Source: Halalkalibacter urbisdiaboli (GTDB taxonomy: Bacteria; Bacillota; Bacilli; Bacillales; Bacillaceae_D). From it: a DNA stretch of 64,000 nt. Numbering within the stretch: position 1 is the first letter of the stretch; the number at the start of each line of letters is the position of its first letter. The position numbers and the translations under genes are program-made. Below, piece by piece: positions 46,863 through 56,515 of the stretch. The DNA lies in NCBI RefSeq assembly GCF_002156385.1, contig NZ_MVJM01000003.1, forward strand, positions 352,751 to 416,750. Direction: 5' to 3'. The notes under the pieces were generated by a model. That model had not been told where the DNA came from. It did no database searches and was given only the letters and a program-made list of their open reading frames with translations.

Positions 46863-47648
46863 TTGACACGAAATAAAGTTGAAATTTGCGGTGTAGACAC
46901 ATCTAAATTACCGGTATTAAAGAACTCAGAAATGCGAGAATTATTTCAGGATTTGCAAAGTGGTGACACAAGTGCAAGGGAAAAGCTCGTAAACGGAAAT
47001 TTACGACTTGTTCTCAGTGTCATTCAACGTTTTAACAACCGAGGAGAATATGTCGATGACCTATTTCAGGTTGGCTGCATAGGGCTGATGAAGTCGATTG
47101 ATAATTTTGATTTAAGTCAAAATGTTAAATTTTCTACATATGCAGTTCCAATGATCATAGGGGAAATTCGCCGTTATTTACGTGATAATAACCCAATACG
47201 TGTATCACGTTCTCTTCGGGATATTGCGTATAAAGCACTTCAAGTTCGCGACCAAATGATGGCAGAGAAGAAACGAGAAAAAGAACCGACCGTTCAAGAA
47301 ATTGCAAAAGTACTTGATGTTCCAAAGGAAGATGTTGTCTTTGCATTAGACGCCATTCAAGACCCTGTCTCCCTATTTGAGCCGATATATAATGACGGTG
47401 GAGACCCAATTTTTGTGATGGACCAGATTAGTGACGAGCGCAATAAGGATGTTAATTGGGTTGAAGAAATTGCATTAAAGGAAGCGATGATCCGTTTAAA
47501 TGACAGAGAAAAAATGATATTGAATATGCGATTTTTCCAAGGGAAAACACAAATGGAAGTTGCCGATGAAATTGGGATATCTCAAGCACAAGTTTCAAGA
47601 CTCGAGAAAGCAGCCATTCAACAAATGAATAAGCATGCCCAGATTTAA
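46863..47648 (+). CDS. sigG: RNA polymerase sigma-G factor
   Basis: 261-aa late forespore sigma factor. It starts MTRNKVEICGVDTSKLPVLK at TTG 46863, with TAGGAGGGAAAG upstream. Region 2 (GNLRLVLSVIQRFNNRGEYVDDLFQVGCIG) and region 4 (EVADEIGISQAQVSRLEK) are nearly identical to B. subtilis. It may also be read from the spoIIG promoter, since no terminator lies between sigE and sigG. Confidence 0.97.
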   Translation: MTRNKVEICGVDTSKLPVLKNSEMRELFQDLQSGDTSAREKLVNGNLRLVLSVIQRFNNRGEYVDDLFQVGCIGLMKSIDNFDLSQNVKFSTYAVPMIIGEIRRYLRDNNPIRVSRSLRDIAYKALQVRDQMMAEKKREKEPTVQEIAKVLDVPKEDVVFALDAIQDPVSLFEPIYNDGGDPIFVMDQISDERNKDVNWVEEIALKEAMIRLNDREKMILNMRFFQGKTQMEVADEIGISQAQVSRLEKAAIQQMNKHAQI

Positions 47649-47652
47649 TTGG

Positions 47653-47694
47653 AAAAGGACGAGCCTGTTAGCTTTGACAGGTCGTCCTTTTTTT
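47653..47694 (+). terminator. Terminator after sigG
   Basis: Stem AAAAGGACGA-CCTGT / ACAGG-CGTCCTTTT with one internal mismatch, and seven T. Confidence 0.88.
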
Positions 47695-47765
47695 CGATTA
47701 TGCTCATATTCCTTTTAGACGGAAGCATATAGTTAAGCAATAGTGTGTAGGATGGAGTGATACAA

Positions 47766-48038
47766 ATGATGAAAATATCAGAGTTGCAGGCAAAAGACAT
47801 TGTAAACATGGAAAATGGAAAACGATTAGGTCATATGAACGATTTAGATATTAATTTAACAACAGGTCAAATTGAGGCGATTATAATTAGTGGTGCTGGG
47901 AGGGTAATGGGTTTTTTTGGGAAAGACGAGGGGGAGGTTGTTATCCCATGGCACAATATATTAAAAATTGGATCCGATGTCATTTTAGTACGTGTTCCTG
48001 ATACGTATCGAGTACCGCGAACAAAGCCAAGACAGTGA
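47766..48038 (+). CDS. ylmC: YlmC/YmxH-type PRC-barrel sporulation protein
   Basis: About 90-aa PRC-barrel protein (MKISELQAKDIVNMENGKRLG, then GQIEAIIISG and GEVVIPWHNILKIGSDVILV). The YlmC/YmxH family occurs in spore formers; the role is unknown. GGAGTG is 6 nt before ATG 47766; Met 47769 is also possible, while GTG 47757 is not supported. It is a stand-alone gene between a terminator and a mobile-element-like repeat. Confidence 0.88.
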   Translation: MMKISELQAKDIVNMENGKRLGHMNDLDINLTTGQIEAIIISGAGRVMGFFGKDEGEVVIPWHNILKIGSDVILVRVPDTYRVPRTKPRQ

Positions 48039-48073
48039 TCAACGAAAAAGAACGAATAGAAGCATGAAGAAAG

Positions 48074-48279
48074 GAGGGCACTGAAAAAGGGTGCTTTTCG
48101 AGGCCGTTGAAAAAACTACTTCTTGTAACTTAAAGAAGAAGTAATGGCTTCGCACGTTGCGCGCCTTTCCCCTGCTATGAGAAAACCACTCGTAGCAGGG
48201 CTTTCAAAACCAGGAAACGGATCCGCATATTACTTAAAGGGCACTGAAAAAGGGAAACCCGCCTTTTTTCAGTGCCCTC
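48074..48279. mobile_element. 206-bp MITE-like element with terminal inverted repeats and 8-bp target duplication
   Basis: Ends are GAGGGCACTGAAAAAGG on the left and its near-perfect complement (CCTTTTTTCAGTGCCCTC) on the right. The direct repeat GAAGAAAG flanks it exactly (48066-48073 and 48280-48287). It has no coding capacity. Inside are a 12-bp hairpin (CCCTGCTATGAG 48170-48181 with 48189-48200), an ACTTCTT/AAGAAGT pair near 48118-48143, and a second copy of the end sequence at 48239-48254 that pairs with the right end as a hairpin. It fills most of the 377-nt gap 48039-48415. Confidence 0.82.
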
Positions 48280-48415
48280 GAAGAAAGTCGTTTCTTGCCA
48301 GCGAGAAAATATGGTAAACTAGAAATAAATCATAATATGCCGAATTCAATTTATGTTTGACCTTTCCTTTCTGTGTAAAGAAAAGTGAAGTTATTTTAGA
48401 AAGGAAGTATGTCCC

Positions 48416-49240
48416 GTGTTGACTTTGGAACCATTTATTGAAAATGATAAAGAATATTTATTGCTTGAGCCATGGCGGCAACTACATCCTGAACTTGTTG
48501 TTGGGTTTTCGACGCGAGTAGGTGGAGTCAGTCAGCCCCCTTTTGATAGCCTTAATCTTGGACTACATGTCAATGATAGTTCAAAGGCTGTCATTGAAAA
48601 TAGACGAATTTTAGCAAAGAAATTGGGGATACCCGTTGAACAATGGGTTGGATCTGAACAGGTTCATAGGGCTTCAATCACTAAAGTCACAGCAAAGGAT
48701 GCAGGAATGGGGATTTTAGAATTAGATTCCGCGATCAAAGGGATGGACGGCATATATACGAATGAGAAAAACTTATTGCTCACAAGTCTTTATGCTGATT
48801 GCGTTCCTTTATACTTTTTCTCTCCAAAACAGATGTATATCGGTTTGGCTCATGCGGGTTGGAGAGGCACGGTAAAAGGAATAGGTCCCAATATGGTTAA
48901 GATCTTGTCTGAAGATGAAGGCATCCCTCTTGAAGAGATTTATGTTGCAATAGGTCCTTGTATTAGTCAGGAAGCTTATGAAGTGGACGAGGAAGTGATA
49001 GCTGAAGTTAATCACGTTTTACCTGAAAAACATCGAAAATCTTGCTATCATACAAATACTAACAAGGGGTACCAATTAAATTTACGTGAAGTCAATAAAT
49101 GTCTTTTAATGGAGTCCGGGATTAAAGTCGAGAATATTCTTGTTTCATCTATTTGCACATCTTCTGACTCTAGAATGTATTCCCATCGTACAGAAGCAGG
49201 TAAAACTGGAAGGATGATGAGCTTTATTGGCTTAATCTGA
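48416..49240 (+). CDS. pgeF: Peptidoglycan editing factor PgeF / YfiH-type (YlmD)
   Basis: 274-aa DUF152/laccase-domain protein. Its motifs are GFSTRVGGVSQPPFDSLNLG, SEQVH, DCVPLYF (metal Cys) and LAHAGWRGTVKG (metal His). Homologs act as zinc-dependent purine nucleoside phosphorylase/deaminase or as editing factor against wrong UDP-MurNAc-peptides; both uses are described. Start GTG 48416 has AAGGAAG upstream. ylmE follows after 13 nt. Confidence 0.9.
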   Translation: MLTLEPFIENDKEYLLLEPWRQLHPELVVGFSTRVGGVSQPPFDSLNLGLHVNDSSKAVIENRRILAKKLGIPVEQWVGSEQVHRASITKVTAKDAGMGILELDSAIKGMDGIYTNEKNLLLTSLYADCVPLYFFSPKQMYIGLAHAGWRGTVKGIGPNMVKILSEDEGIPLEEIYVAIGPCISQEAYEVDEEVIAEVNHVLPEKHRKSCYHTNTNKGYQLNLREVNKCLLMESGIKVENILVSSICTSSDSRMYSHRTEAGKTGRMMSFIGLI

Positions 49241-49253
49241 AAGGAGGATCCAT

Positions 49254-49940
49254 GTGACTATCAAAGAAAAACTAACTGCTTTACAAACTGAAATAGAAGA
49301 CATTTGTAATCGAATCAATCGTGATCCAGGAACGGTACATATTGTTGCTGTTACAAAGTACGTAAGTGAAGAAAGAACAAAAGAAGCATTAGATGCCGGG
49401 ATCGTCCATATTGGTGAGAATCGGGCTGAAAGTGGTGTTGAAAAATGGGAAGCGCTTCATGAACGTGGAGTTTGGCACTTTATTGGTTCTCTACAATCCA
49501 AAAAAGTAAAAAAAATTATTGATAAATTCTCGTTTATTCATTCGCTTGACCGCCTTTCTCTTGCAGAGGAATTGGACAAGCGTTGCCCAGATGGTCAAAA
49601 AGTAATATGTTTTGTTCAAGTAAATGTTTCAGGAGAGGAGACAAAAGCTGGATTGCATCCAGAAGAAGTAGTCCCTTTTATTAAGAAACTAATGGACTTT
49701 CATTCAATTGAAGTAATTGGGTTAATGACGATGGCACCTTTCGAAGATGATCCAGAGAAAACAAGACCTGTCTTTCGTGAACTTCGAAAATTACGTGACC
49801 ATGTATCAGCATTGAATTTGAAGCATGCACCTTGTAAAGAGCTTTCAATGGGGATGTCAAATGATTTTCGAATTGCACTTGAAGAGGGTGCTACATATAT
49901 TCGCATTGGCTCCGCATTGGTCGGGGCGGATACGAAATAA
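49254..49940 (+). CDS. ylmE: Pyridoxal phosphate homeostasis protein YggS-type (YlmE)
   Basis: 228-aa PLP-binding TIM-barrel protein (UPF0001). The PLP lysine is in [11 protein letters not shown], with IGENRAESG-, [17 protein letters not shown] and [18 protein letters not shown](Y)IRIGSALVG. It buffers free PLP and affects amino acid metabolism. It starts at GTG 49254 with AAAGGAGG upstream; the overlapping ATG at 49252 is out of frame. It directly precedes sepF. Confidence 0.95.
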   Translation: MTIKEKLTALQTEIEDICNRINRDPGTVHIVAVTKYVSEERTKEALDAGIVHIGENRAESGVEKWEALHERGVWHFIGSLQSKKVKKIIDKFSFIHSLDRLSLAEELDKRCPDGQKVICFVQVNVSGEETKAGLHPEEVVPFIKKLMDFHSIEVIGLMTMAPFEDDPEKTRPVFRELRKLRDHVSALNLKHAPCKELSMGMSNDFRIALEEGATYIRIGSALVGADTK

Positions 49941-49957
49941 ACGGAGGAGGAACGAAA

Positions 49958-50398
49958 ATGGGGATGAAATCAAAATTCAAACGATTTTTTGATTTAGAAG
50001 ACGAAGTACATGAGCTGGAGGAATATGTTGAAGATGGATTTGAAGAGGAGGAGCCTCAGCGCCGTTCAAGAGTTCAGCAGTCTAAACAACAGCAGGCTCA
50101 AAACGTTGTTAGCTTACAAAGTGTTCAAAAAGGGGCCAAGGTTATTTTACTTGAACCAAGAACATATGATGAAGCACAGGAGATTGCTGACCATTTGAAA
50201 AATCGTAAGGCCGTTATTATAAATTTACAAAGAATTTCCCATGACCAAGCTAAGAGAATAGTCGATTTTTTAAGTGGAACAGTGTATGCTATTGGAGGAG
50301 ACATTCAAAAAGTTGGTTCAAATATTTTCCTGTGCACACCTGATAATGTTGACGTAACAGGAACTATAACCGAGATGATGCAGGAACGTTATGAGTAG
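49958..50398 (+). CDS. sepF: Cell division protein SepF
   Basis: 146-aa septum protein (YlmF). It has an N-terminal amphipathic membrane-binding helix ([11 protein letters not shown]), an acidic/Gln-rich linker (about 14-50) and the C-terminal SepF fold ([58 protein letters not shown]). It bundles FtsZ polymers and is an alternative membrane anchor to FtsA. GGAGGAGG precedes the ATG. Confidence 0.96.
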   Translation: MGMKSKFKRFFDLEDEVHELEEYVEDGFEEEEPQRRSRVQQSKQQQAQNVVSLQSVQKGAKVILLEPRTYDEAQEIADHLKNRKAVIINLQRISHDQAKRIVDFLSGTVYAIGGDIQKVGSNIFLCTPDNVDVTGTITEMMQERYE

Positions 50399-50428
50399 TT
50401 ACTGCAAGTGAAGGTGGTGAAATGAAAA

Positions 50429-50686
50429 GTGCAATCAATTGGATTACTTATTTATAATGCGCTCTATATTTATTCATTCTTGATTATCGGCTACATCCTA
50501 TTATCATGGTTTCCGAATGCAAGAGAATCCTCACCTGGTCAGTTTTTAGGTAGGATTGTTGAGCCGTATTTAGAACCATTTAGACGTTTTATTCCTCCTC
50601 TAGGAATGATTGATTTATCACCGATCGTAGCTATTATCGTGCTTCGTTTAGCAAGTGGCGGGGTTCGGACGATTTTTGGTATTTAA
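50429..50686 (+). CDS. ylmG: YggT family membrane protein YlmG
   Basis: 85-aa protein with two membrane helices around [45 protein letters not shown] (only the ends are distinctive: the Pro-rich middle is the YggT signature). The function is unclear; plant and cyanobacterial homologs affect nucleoid or plastid division. Start GTG 50429 lies 11 nt after GGTGG, a weak site, so translation may be coupled to sepF. Confidence 0.88.
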   Translation: MQSIGLLIYNALYIYSFLIIGYILLSWFPNARESSPGQFLGRIVEPYLEPFRRFIPPLGMIDLSPIVAIIVLRLASGGVRTIFGI

Positions 50687-50703
50687 TGAAATGAGGAACG
50701 TTG

Positions 50704-51477
50704 ATGAGTATTTATCAGCATTTTCGTGAAGAAGAACGCTCCTTTGTTGATCAAGTTCTTGAATGGAAGTATGACGTAGGGACGTTACACCAAACAAAGT
50801 TGACAGATTTCCTTGACCCGCGTGAACAGGATATTGTCAAAACTGTCATAGGGCATGATGATGATCTTAGCCTCTCTTTATGGGGAGGCTCCAGTTATTC
50901 TGAACGAAAAAGGGCGGTTTTATGTCCGTCATATCTTGATATAACAGACGAAGATTTTCAATTATCTTTGTTTGCAATTGATTATCCAAGTAAATTTGTT
51001 TCAATTGAGCATCGGGATGTATTAGGTTCATTAATGAATATCGGACTTAAGCGTGAAAAGTTTGGCGACATCGTAATTGAAGATGGCATTGCTCAGCTTG
51101 TTGTTGCGTCTGAAATTTCCGATTATGTTGAGTGGAATGTTAAACAAATTGGACGAGCAACTGTAACCTTGAATCATATTCCATTTTCTGCACATATTAA
51201 TCCAAAGGATGAGTGGGATGAATCGACAGCAACCGTTTCATCATTAAGATTAGATGTTGTTCTTGCTGAAGTTTATAAATTATCTCGAACAAAGGTACTA
51301 CCGTACATAGAAAAAGGATTAGTGAAAGTCAATTGGAAAGTCTCTGACCAAGCTTCTTTCCTTGTCAAGGAAGGCGATCATCTTTCTGTTCGTGGACTCG
51401 GGCGGAGTAAATTGCATGCGATCGAAGGAAAAACGAAAAAGGACAAGCTTCGCCTTCGATTTGGTCGCAAGCGCTAA
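50704..51477 (+). CDS. ylmH: S4-domain RNA-binding protein YlmH (RqcP2-like)
   Basis: 257-aa protein ending in an S4 RNA-binding domain (SSLRLDVVLAEVYKLSRTKVLPYIEKGLVKVNWK). The N-terminal part has the conserved YlmH fold (RVHLCPSYLD-type, AVLCPSYLDI). YlmH acts in ribosome-associated quality control in B. subtilis, able to stand in for RqcP. ATG 50704 is chosen over TTG 50701 from GAGGA spacing and the 257-aa family length. Confidence 0.92.
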   Translation: MSIYQHFREEERSFVDQVLEWKYDVGTLHQTKLTDFLDPREQDIVKTVIGHDDDLSLSLWGGSSYSERKRAVLCPSYLDITDEDFQLSLFAIDYPSKFVSIEHRDVLGSLMNIGLKREKFGDIVIEDGIAQLVVASEISDYVEWNVKQIGRATVTLNHIPFSAHINPKDEWDESTATVSSLRLDVVLAEVYKLSRTKVLPYIEKGLVKVNWKVSDQASFLVKEGDHLSVRGLGRSKLHAIEGKTKKDKLRLRFGRKR

Positions 51478-51535
51478 CTAACGTAAGTAAACAAACATTC
51501 TGATTTGTATTAAGAAAATAGACGGAGGTGGCAGT

Positions 51536-52030
51536 ATGCCTTTAACGCCATTAGACATTCATAATAAAGAATTTACACGAGGCTTTCGTGGTTATGATGA
51601 AGATGAAGTCAATGAATTTTTAGACCAAATCATTAAAGATTATGAAGCGATTTTGCGTGAGAAGAAAGAGCTTTTTGAACGTGTAACCGAGCTTGATGAA
51701 AAGCTTGATCATTTCAAAAATTTAGAAGAAACGTTGAATAAATCAATTCTTGTTGCACAAGAATCGGCTGAAGAGGTTCGTCGTAATGCTCAAAAAGAGG
51801 CACAGCTTATTGTGAAAGAAGCTGAGAAAAATGCAGATCGAATCATAAATGATGCTTTAGCTAAGTCACGTAAAGTTAGTATGGAGATGGAAGAGCTGAA
51901 GAAACAAGCTTCGGTTTATAAAATGCGATTTAAAATGCTAATTGAAGCCCAGCTTGAGATGCTAAAAACGGATGATTGGGATAATGTAACAGAAGAAGAA
52001 GAACGTCACATTTATGAAGAACGTTCATAG
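51536..52030 (+). CDS. divIVA: Cell pole and septum protein DivIVA
   Basis: 164-aa coiled-coil protein. The N-terminal membrane-binding motif has the exposed Phe-Arg loop (PLDIHNKEFTRGFRGYDEDE), followed by coiled coils (about 30-130). It senses membrane curvature, recruits MinJ/MinCD, and anchors the chromosome origin at the pole in sporulation. GGAGGTGG precedes the ATG by 7 nt. It is the last gene before the ileS T-box. Confidence 0.97.
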   Translation: MPLTPLDIHNKEFTRGFRGYDEDEVNEFLDQIIKDYEAILREKKELFERVTELDEKLDHFKNLEETLNKSILVAQESAEEVRRNAQKEAQLIVKEAEKNADRIINDALAKSRKVSMEMEELKKQASVYKMRFKMLIEAQLEMLKTDDWDNVTEEEERHIYEERS

Positions 52031-52036
52031 AATGAC

Positions 52037-52065
52037 TTGCGTTCAAATGATGACTATCATATAAT
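52037..52065 (+). promoter_or_regulatory. SigA promoter of ileS
   Basis: TTGCGT (52037-52042), a 17-nt spacer and a perfect TATAAT (52060-52065). The transcript would start near 52072, at the beginning of the T-box leader. Confidence 0.7.
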
Positions 52066-52071
52066 TATTAT

Positions 52072-52338
52072 CACTAATACAGATACGAGAAAGACCGTGA
52101 TAGGGACAGTATGATTATAAAGTAGTGAACAAGCGATTCAGGGATGGTGCAAGCCTGAACACGAACGTAATCAGAACATCACCCTTTAGTTTTGTACCGA
52201 ACGATGCTGAAGTGTTAAGTAGGCTACAACGATTCATTCACGTTACGAATGGATGAGTGGATAGACGTTTGTCTATTCATTAGGGTGGTACCACGGGTAG
52301 TCTTCTCGTCCCTACTTAGGGATGAGAGGGCTTTTTTT
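52072..52338 (+). promoter_or_regulatory. T-box riboswitch of ileS
   Basis: tRNA-sensing leader of about 267 nt. Stem I carries the apical GGUGCAAGCC motif near 52147-52157 and a probable AUC (Ile) specifier in GAACAUCACCC near 52174-52184. The T-box sequence AGGGTGGTACCACGG is at 52282-52296. A terminator follows (CTCGTCCCTA / TAGGGATGAG, then seven T ending at 52338). Uncharged tRNA-Ile would stabilise the antiterminator. Fills the 347-nt gap 52031-52377. Confidence 0.95.
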
Positions 52339-52377
52339 GTGTGTTTGGACTGTCATGAAAGAATGGAGGAAAAGAGA

Positions 52378-55137
52378 ATGGATTACAAAGAAACGCTATT
52401 GATGCCGAAAACAGAATTTCCAATGCGAGGTAATTTACCTAATCGTGAACCTGAGCGCCAACAAAAATGGGAAGAGATGGATATTTATAAGAAAGTACAA
52501 AAACGCACAGAGAGGCGACCGCTTTTTGTTTTACATGATGGCCCGCCTTATGCAAATGGCGACATTCACATGGGGCATGCACTTAATAAAGTCTTGAAGG
52601 ATTTTATCGTTCGTTATAAGTCAATGTCTGGTTATCAAGCTCCTTATGTACCAGGATGGGATACACACGGTTTACCAATTGAGACGGCTTTAACGAAAAG
52701 TGGTAAAGTAAATCGTAAAGCGATGAGTGTAGCTGATTTCAGAAAGTTATGTGAGCAATATGCCCTTGAGCAAGTCGACCGTCAACGTGAGCAGTTTTTA
52801 CGTTTAGGTGTACGTGGAGACTGGTGGAACCCATACATCACGTTAGATAAAGAATATGAAGCGCAGCAAATCAAAGTGTTTGGCGATATGGCAAAGAAAG
52901 GCTATATCTATAAGGGGAAAAAGCCTGTTTACTGGTCGCCTTCTTCTGAATCTGCTTTAGCAGAGGCTGAGATCGAATATCATGATAAACGCTCACCATC
53001 GATTTATGTAGCCTTTGATGTAAAGGATGGTAAATCTGTACTTGATGGTGACGAAAAAATTGTCATTTGGACGACAACGCCATGGACGATTCCTGCCAAC
53101 CTTGGAATTTCTGTTCACCCTGATCTTGAATATAGTGTTGTTTCTGTAAACAACAACAAATACATCGTTGCTTCTGGATTACTGGAAACGTTGATTTCAG
53201 AATTTGAATGGGAAGGCCATGAAGTTTTAAAAACAATTAAAGGGTCTGAACTAGAGTACGTTGTTGCAAAGCACCCTTTTTATGAGCGTGACTCTCTTGT
53301 TATTTGTGGAGAACACGTGACACTTGATGCGGGGACTGGTTGTGTTCATACTGCACCAGGTCACGGGGAAGAGGATTACATTGTTGGCCAAAAATATGGG
53401 TTAGATGTTCTTTGTCCGGTAGATGATAAAGGGATGATGACAGATGAAGCACCTGGATTTGAAGGGTTATTTTACGATGAAGCAAATAAACCAATTACAG
53501 AAAAACTTGATGAACTAGGGGCTTTGTTGAAATTAACGTTTATTACACACTCCTATGCTCATGATTGGAGAACAAAAAAACCAGTTATTTATCGAGCAAC
53601 AGCGCAGTGGTTTGCATCAATTGAAAACTTCCGTTCAGAATTACTTCAAGCAATTCAAGATGTTGAATGGATTCCAACATGGGGAGAAACAAGATTATTT
53701 AATATGGTTCGAGATCGAGGAGATTGGTGTATTTCTAGACAAAGAGCTTGGGGTGTTCCAATCCCGGTGTTCTATGGTGAAAACGGTGAACCAATTATCA
53801 CAGATGAAACGATTAATCATGTGTCTAATTTATTCCGTCAGCATGGCTCAAATATTTGGTTTGAGTGGGAAACAGAGCAATTACTTCCAGAAGGCTTTTC
53901 ATCAGAGCACAGTCCTAATGGTACTTTCACACGTGAAATGGATATTATGGACGTATGGTTTGATTCTGGCTCGTCACACCAAGCTGTACTAGAAGAAAGA
54001 GAAGACCTACAGCGTCCTGCCGATCTTTATTTAGAAGGCTCTGACCAATACCGTGGATGGTTTAATTCATCGCTCTCAACAAGTGTTGCTGTTACGGGGA
54101 AAGCACCATATAAAGGTGTTCTAAGTCACGGTTTTGTACTTGATGGTGAAGGTCGTAAAATGAGTAAATCACTTGGAAATGTCGTTGTGCCAAACGATGT
54201 CATGAAACAACTAGGTGCAGACATTTTAAGGTTATGGGTTGCATCTGTTGATTATCAAGCGGATGTTCGTGTATCTGATAAAATTTTAAAACAAGTTTCA
54301 GAATCATACCGAAAAATCCGTAATACCTTCCGATTCCTACTTGGAAATTTACATGACTTTGATCCGAAAGAAAATCGCGTAAACGTGGAAGACTTAAAAG
54401 GTGTCGATTTATTTATTTTAGTCAAGCTTCAAGATGTAATTGAAAAAGTAAAACAGGCATATGAGCAGTATCAATTTTCAACTGTATACAATACGATTCA
54501 CAATTTCTTTACAATTGAACTGAGTTCGTTCTATATGGATTTAGCGAAAGATACGCTTTATATTGAGCATGCGAATCATCCAGCTCGTCGTGCGATTCAA
54601 ACCGTCATGTATGATGTCCTTGTTGCAATGACCAAGCTAGTTTCGCCAATTCTTTCCCATACAGCTGATGAAGTTTGGGAGCATATTCCTAGTGTTGAAG
54701 AAGAAAATGTTCAATTAACAGATATGCCAGAAGTTCAAACGTTTGGTGAAGTAACAGAATTAAAAGAAAAATGGAATCACTTTATGACTGTACGAGATGA
54801 TGTCCTAAAGGCATTAGAGCAAGCAAGAAATGAAAAGGTTATCGGGAAATCGTTAACAGCTGCTATTACCCTTTATGCTAGTGGGGAAGTAAGACAGCTA
54901 TTAAGCAGCATCGAACAATTAGAGAAATTATTCATCGTATCAGCTGTAAAATTAGCTGGTGAAGCGGATGAAGCTCCAGAAAAGGCAGTAATGTTCGAGA
55001 ATTTAGCAATCGTTGTGGAAAAAGCAGAGGGTGAAACGTGTGAACGTTGTTGGGTTGTTTCACAAACTGTTGGTCAACACGATGAGCATCCTGGTCTTTG
55101 TTCTTCATGTGCAGAAACTGTATTGACGTATTATTAA
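52378..55137 (+). CDS. ileS: Isoleucyl-tRNA synthetase
   Basis: 919-aa class I synthetase. It has HIGH motif [18 protein letters not shown], the editing domain (CP1, with [12 protein letters not shown] and [18 protein letters not shown]), KMSKS in [12 protein letters not shown], the anticodon-binding helical domain and a C-terminal zinc site (CERCW, CSSC). ATG 52378 has GGAGGAAAAG upstream; the open frame reaching 52249 runs through the T-box terminator and is not used. It is controlled by the T-box. Confidence 0.98.
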   Translation: MDYKETLLMPKTEFPMRGNLPNREPERQQKWEEMDIYKKVQKRTERRPLFVLHDGPPYANGDIHMGHALNKVLKDFIVRYKSMSGYQAPYVPGWDTHGLPIETALTKSGKVNRKAMSVADFRKLCEQYALEQVDRQREQFLRLGVRGDWWNPYITLDKEYEAQQIKVFGDMAKKGYIYKGKKPVYWSPSSESALAEAEIEYHDKRSPSIYVAFDVKDGKSVLDGDEKIVIWTTTPWTIPANLGISVHPDLEYSVVSVNNNKYIVASGLLETLISEFEWEGHEVLKTIKGSELEYVVAKHPFYERDSLVICGEHVTLDAGTGCVHTAPGHGEEDYIVGQKYGLDVLCPVDDKGMMTDEAPGFEGLFYDEANKPITEKLDELGALLKLTFITHSYAHDWRTKKPVIYRATAQWFASIENFRSELLQAIQDVEWIPTWGETRLFNMVRDRGDWCISRQRAWGVPIPVFYGENGEPIITDETINHVSNLFRQHGSNIWFEWETEQLLPEGFSSEHSPNGTFTREMDIMDVWFDSGSSHQAVLEEREDLQRPADLYLEGSDQYRGWFNSSLSTSVAVTGKAPYKGVLSHGFVLDGEGRKMSKSLGNVVVPNDVMKQLGADILRLWVASVDYQADVRVSDKILKQVSESYRKIRNTFRFLLGNLHDFDPKENRVNVEDLKGVDLFILVKLQDVIEKVKQAYEQYQFSTVYNTIHNFFTIELSSFYMDLAKDTLYIEHANHPARRAIQTVMYDVLVAMTKLVSPILSHTADEVWEHIPSVEEENVQLTDMPEVQTFGEVTELKEKWNHFMTVRDDVLKALEQARNEKVIGKSLTAAITLYASGEVRQLLSSIEQLEKLFIVSAVKLAGEADEAPEKAVMFENLAIVVEKAEGETCERCWVVSQTVGQHDEHPGLCSSCAETVLTYY

Positions 55138-55145
55138 GATAATGA

Positions 55146-55182
55146 AAGAACCATCACAGCTCGTGATGGTTCTTGTTATTTT
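55146..55182 (+). terminator. Terminator after ileS
   Basis: Twelve-base-pair stem AAGAACCATCAC / GTGATGGTTCTT with an AGCTC loop, then GTTATTTT. Confidence 0.85.
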
Positions 55183-55305
55183 GAGTAATAGCATTTTATG
55201 TTGTCTTATTTTTTAACAAATGTTGCTCCGTCTAGTGTCTCGAAGTTCGGAAATGCTATAAATAACGTCATGATTAAAATATGACGTTGTAAGGGGGAGA
55301 GACGA

Positions 55306-55962
55306 ATGCAGCAATTTCAAAAGCAGAAAGAAGAACTTTTAGCAAGAAAAGAAACACTTGAACAATTAACGATCTCCGAATATGGAGAAGAAAAGGAATT
55401 GGCAAGAAGTGAATCGTTCTCTACAGGTGAACTTTCACAATACGACAACCATCCAGCTGATACGGCAACTGACTTTTACGAGCGTGGTAAAGATATTGCA
55501 ATTAATGAACATTTACGAAATGAGTACGAGGACATTCTACATGCGTTAGAGAAATTGGATAATGGCACATACGGAATATGCGAAGTTTCGGGAAAACCGA
55601 TTCCGCTTGAACGACTTGAAGCATATCCGACGGCTCGAACACTTGTCGAGTATCATAATCAAGAATTATCTCAGCATCGACCGATTGAAGAAGAGGTTTT
55701 GGACGGTTTCCGAAAATTCAATTTCGATGGTGAGGGTGATGAGACACAGTTTGATGCAGAAGATGCTTATCAATCTGTAGCTGAATTTAACGAGCTTCCA
55801 ATGGTCTTTGAGGATTCCTCACTCGATGAAAATGGGGAATTAATCGGTTATGTTGAGGAGTTGGAAGGTTTTCTTTCAACAGGAATCGAAGGCTATACTG
55901 GAGCAGATCATGTTGACTTTCAACGTAATGTGCATTATGACCAATACTTGAATGGAAAGTAG
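55306..55962 (+). CDS. ylyA: YteA/YlyA-type DksA-like sporulation protein
   Basis: 218-aa DksA/TraR-like protein. It has an N-terminal coiled coil (about 1-85, with HPADTATDFYERGKD), then the degenerate zinc-finger region GTYGICEVSGKPIPLERLEAYPTA, which keeps only one of the four cysteines, and a long acidic C-terminal part. YlyA of B. subtilis binds RNA polymerase in the forespore and affects germination genes. The symbol rests on position between ileS and lspA. A small hairpin (AACGTCAT / ATGACGTT, 55263-55287) lies just before its GGGGGAG site. Confidence 0.82.
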   Translation: MQQFQKQKEELLARKETLEQLTISEYGEEKELARSESFSTGELSQYDNHPADTATDFYERGKDIAINEHLRNEYEDILHALEKLDNGTYGICEVSGKPIPLERLEAYPTARTLVEYHNQELSQHRPIEEEVLDGFRKFNFDGEGDETQFDAEDAYQSVAEFNELPMVFEDSSLDENGELIGYVEELEGFLSTGIEGYTGADHVDFQRNVHYDQYLNGK

Positions 55963-56035
55963 GGGGGACATCCCCCCTATTTTATGCTACAATTCATAAC
56001 GTATGGAAATTAGTGGACAGATCGGAGGAAAGACA

Positions 56036-56515
56036 TTGGTATACTACTTAATTGCGCTTTTGGTCATTATCATTGATCAATGGACAAAGTGGCTGGTTGT
56101 AAAATCAATGGAAATAGGAGAAAGTATAACAATAATAGAAAATGTTCTTTATTTTACGTCTCACCGTAACAGAGGTGCAGCATTTGGAATTTTACAAGGA
56201 CAAATGTGGTTTTTTTACTTTATTACGACAATTGTTATTGTGGCGATTATTTATTACATACAGAAAGAAGCAAAAAAGAGTCGTTGGTTTGGTATCTGTT
56301 TAGGCCTACTATTAGGTGGCGCTATCGGTAATTTTATTGACCGAATATTCCGTGGCGAAGTGGTTGATTTTGTTGATACGTATATCTTCGGTTATGACTT
56401 TGCTATTTTTAATGTTGCTGATTCAGCACTCTGTATAGGTGTAGGATTACTGTTTGTGAAGATGATAAGAGATGAGTATATTGCAAAAAGGAGAGCAGGG
56501 CATGACAACGTATGA
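56036..56515 (+). CDS. lspA: Lipoprotein signal peptidase (signal peptidase II)
   Basis: 159-aa four-helix membrane aspartic protease removing signal peptides from lipoproteins. Motifs are [40 protein letters not shown] (first catalytic Asp) and FNVADSALC (second catalytic Asp). TTG 56036 is chosen: CGGAGGAAA lies 6 nt upstream and MVYYLIALL matches orthologs, whereas ATG 56003 has no binding site. It overlaps ylyB by 14 nt. Confidence 0.95.
   Translation: MVYYLIALLVIIIDQWTKWLVVKSMEIGESITIIENVLYFTSHRNRGAAFGILQGQMWFFYFITTIVIVAIIYYIQKEAKKSRWFGICLGLLLGGAIGNFIDRIFRGEVVDFVDTYIFGYDFAIFNVADSALCIGVGLLFVKMIRDEYIAKRRAGHDNV

Noticed and set aside
48239-48277. Right-end hairpin of the mobile-like element as the ylmC terminator
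   Set aside because: It lies 200 nt from ylmC and is explained by the terminal repeat of the element; any termination is secondary.
52249-52377. In-frame 43-codon N-terminal extension of IleS
   Set aside because: It runs through the T-box sequence and terminator; ATG 52378 has a good binding site and the family N-terminus.
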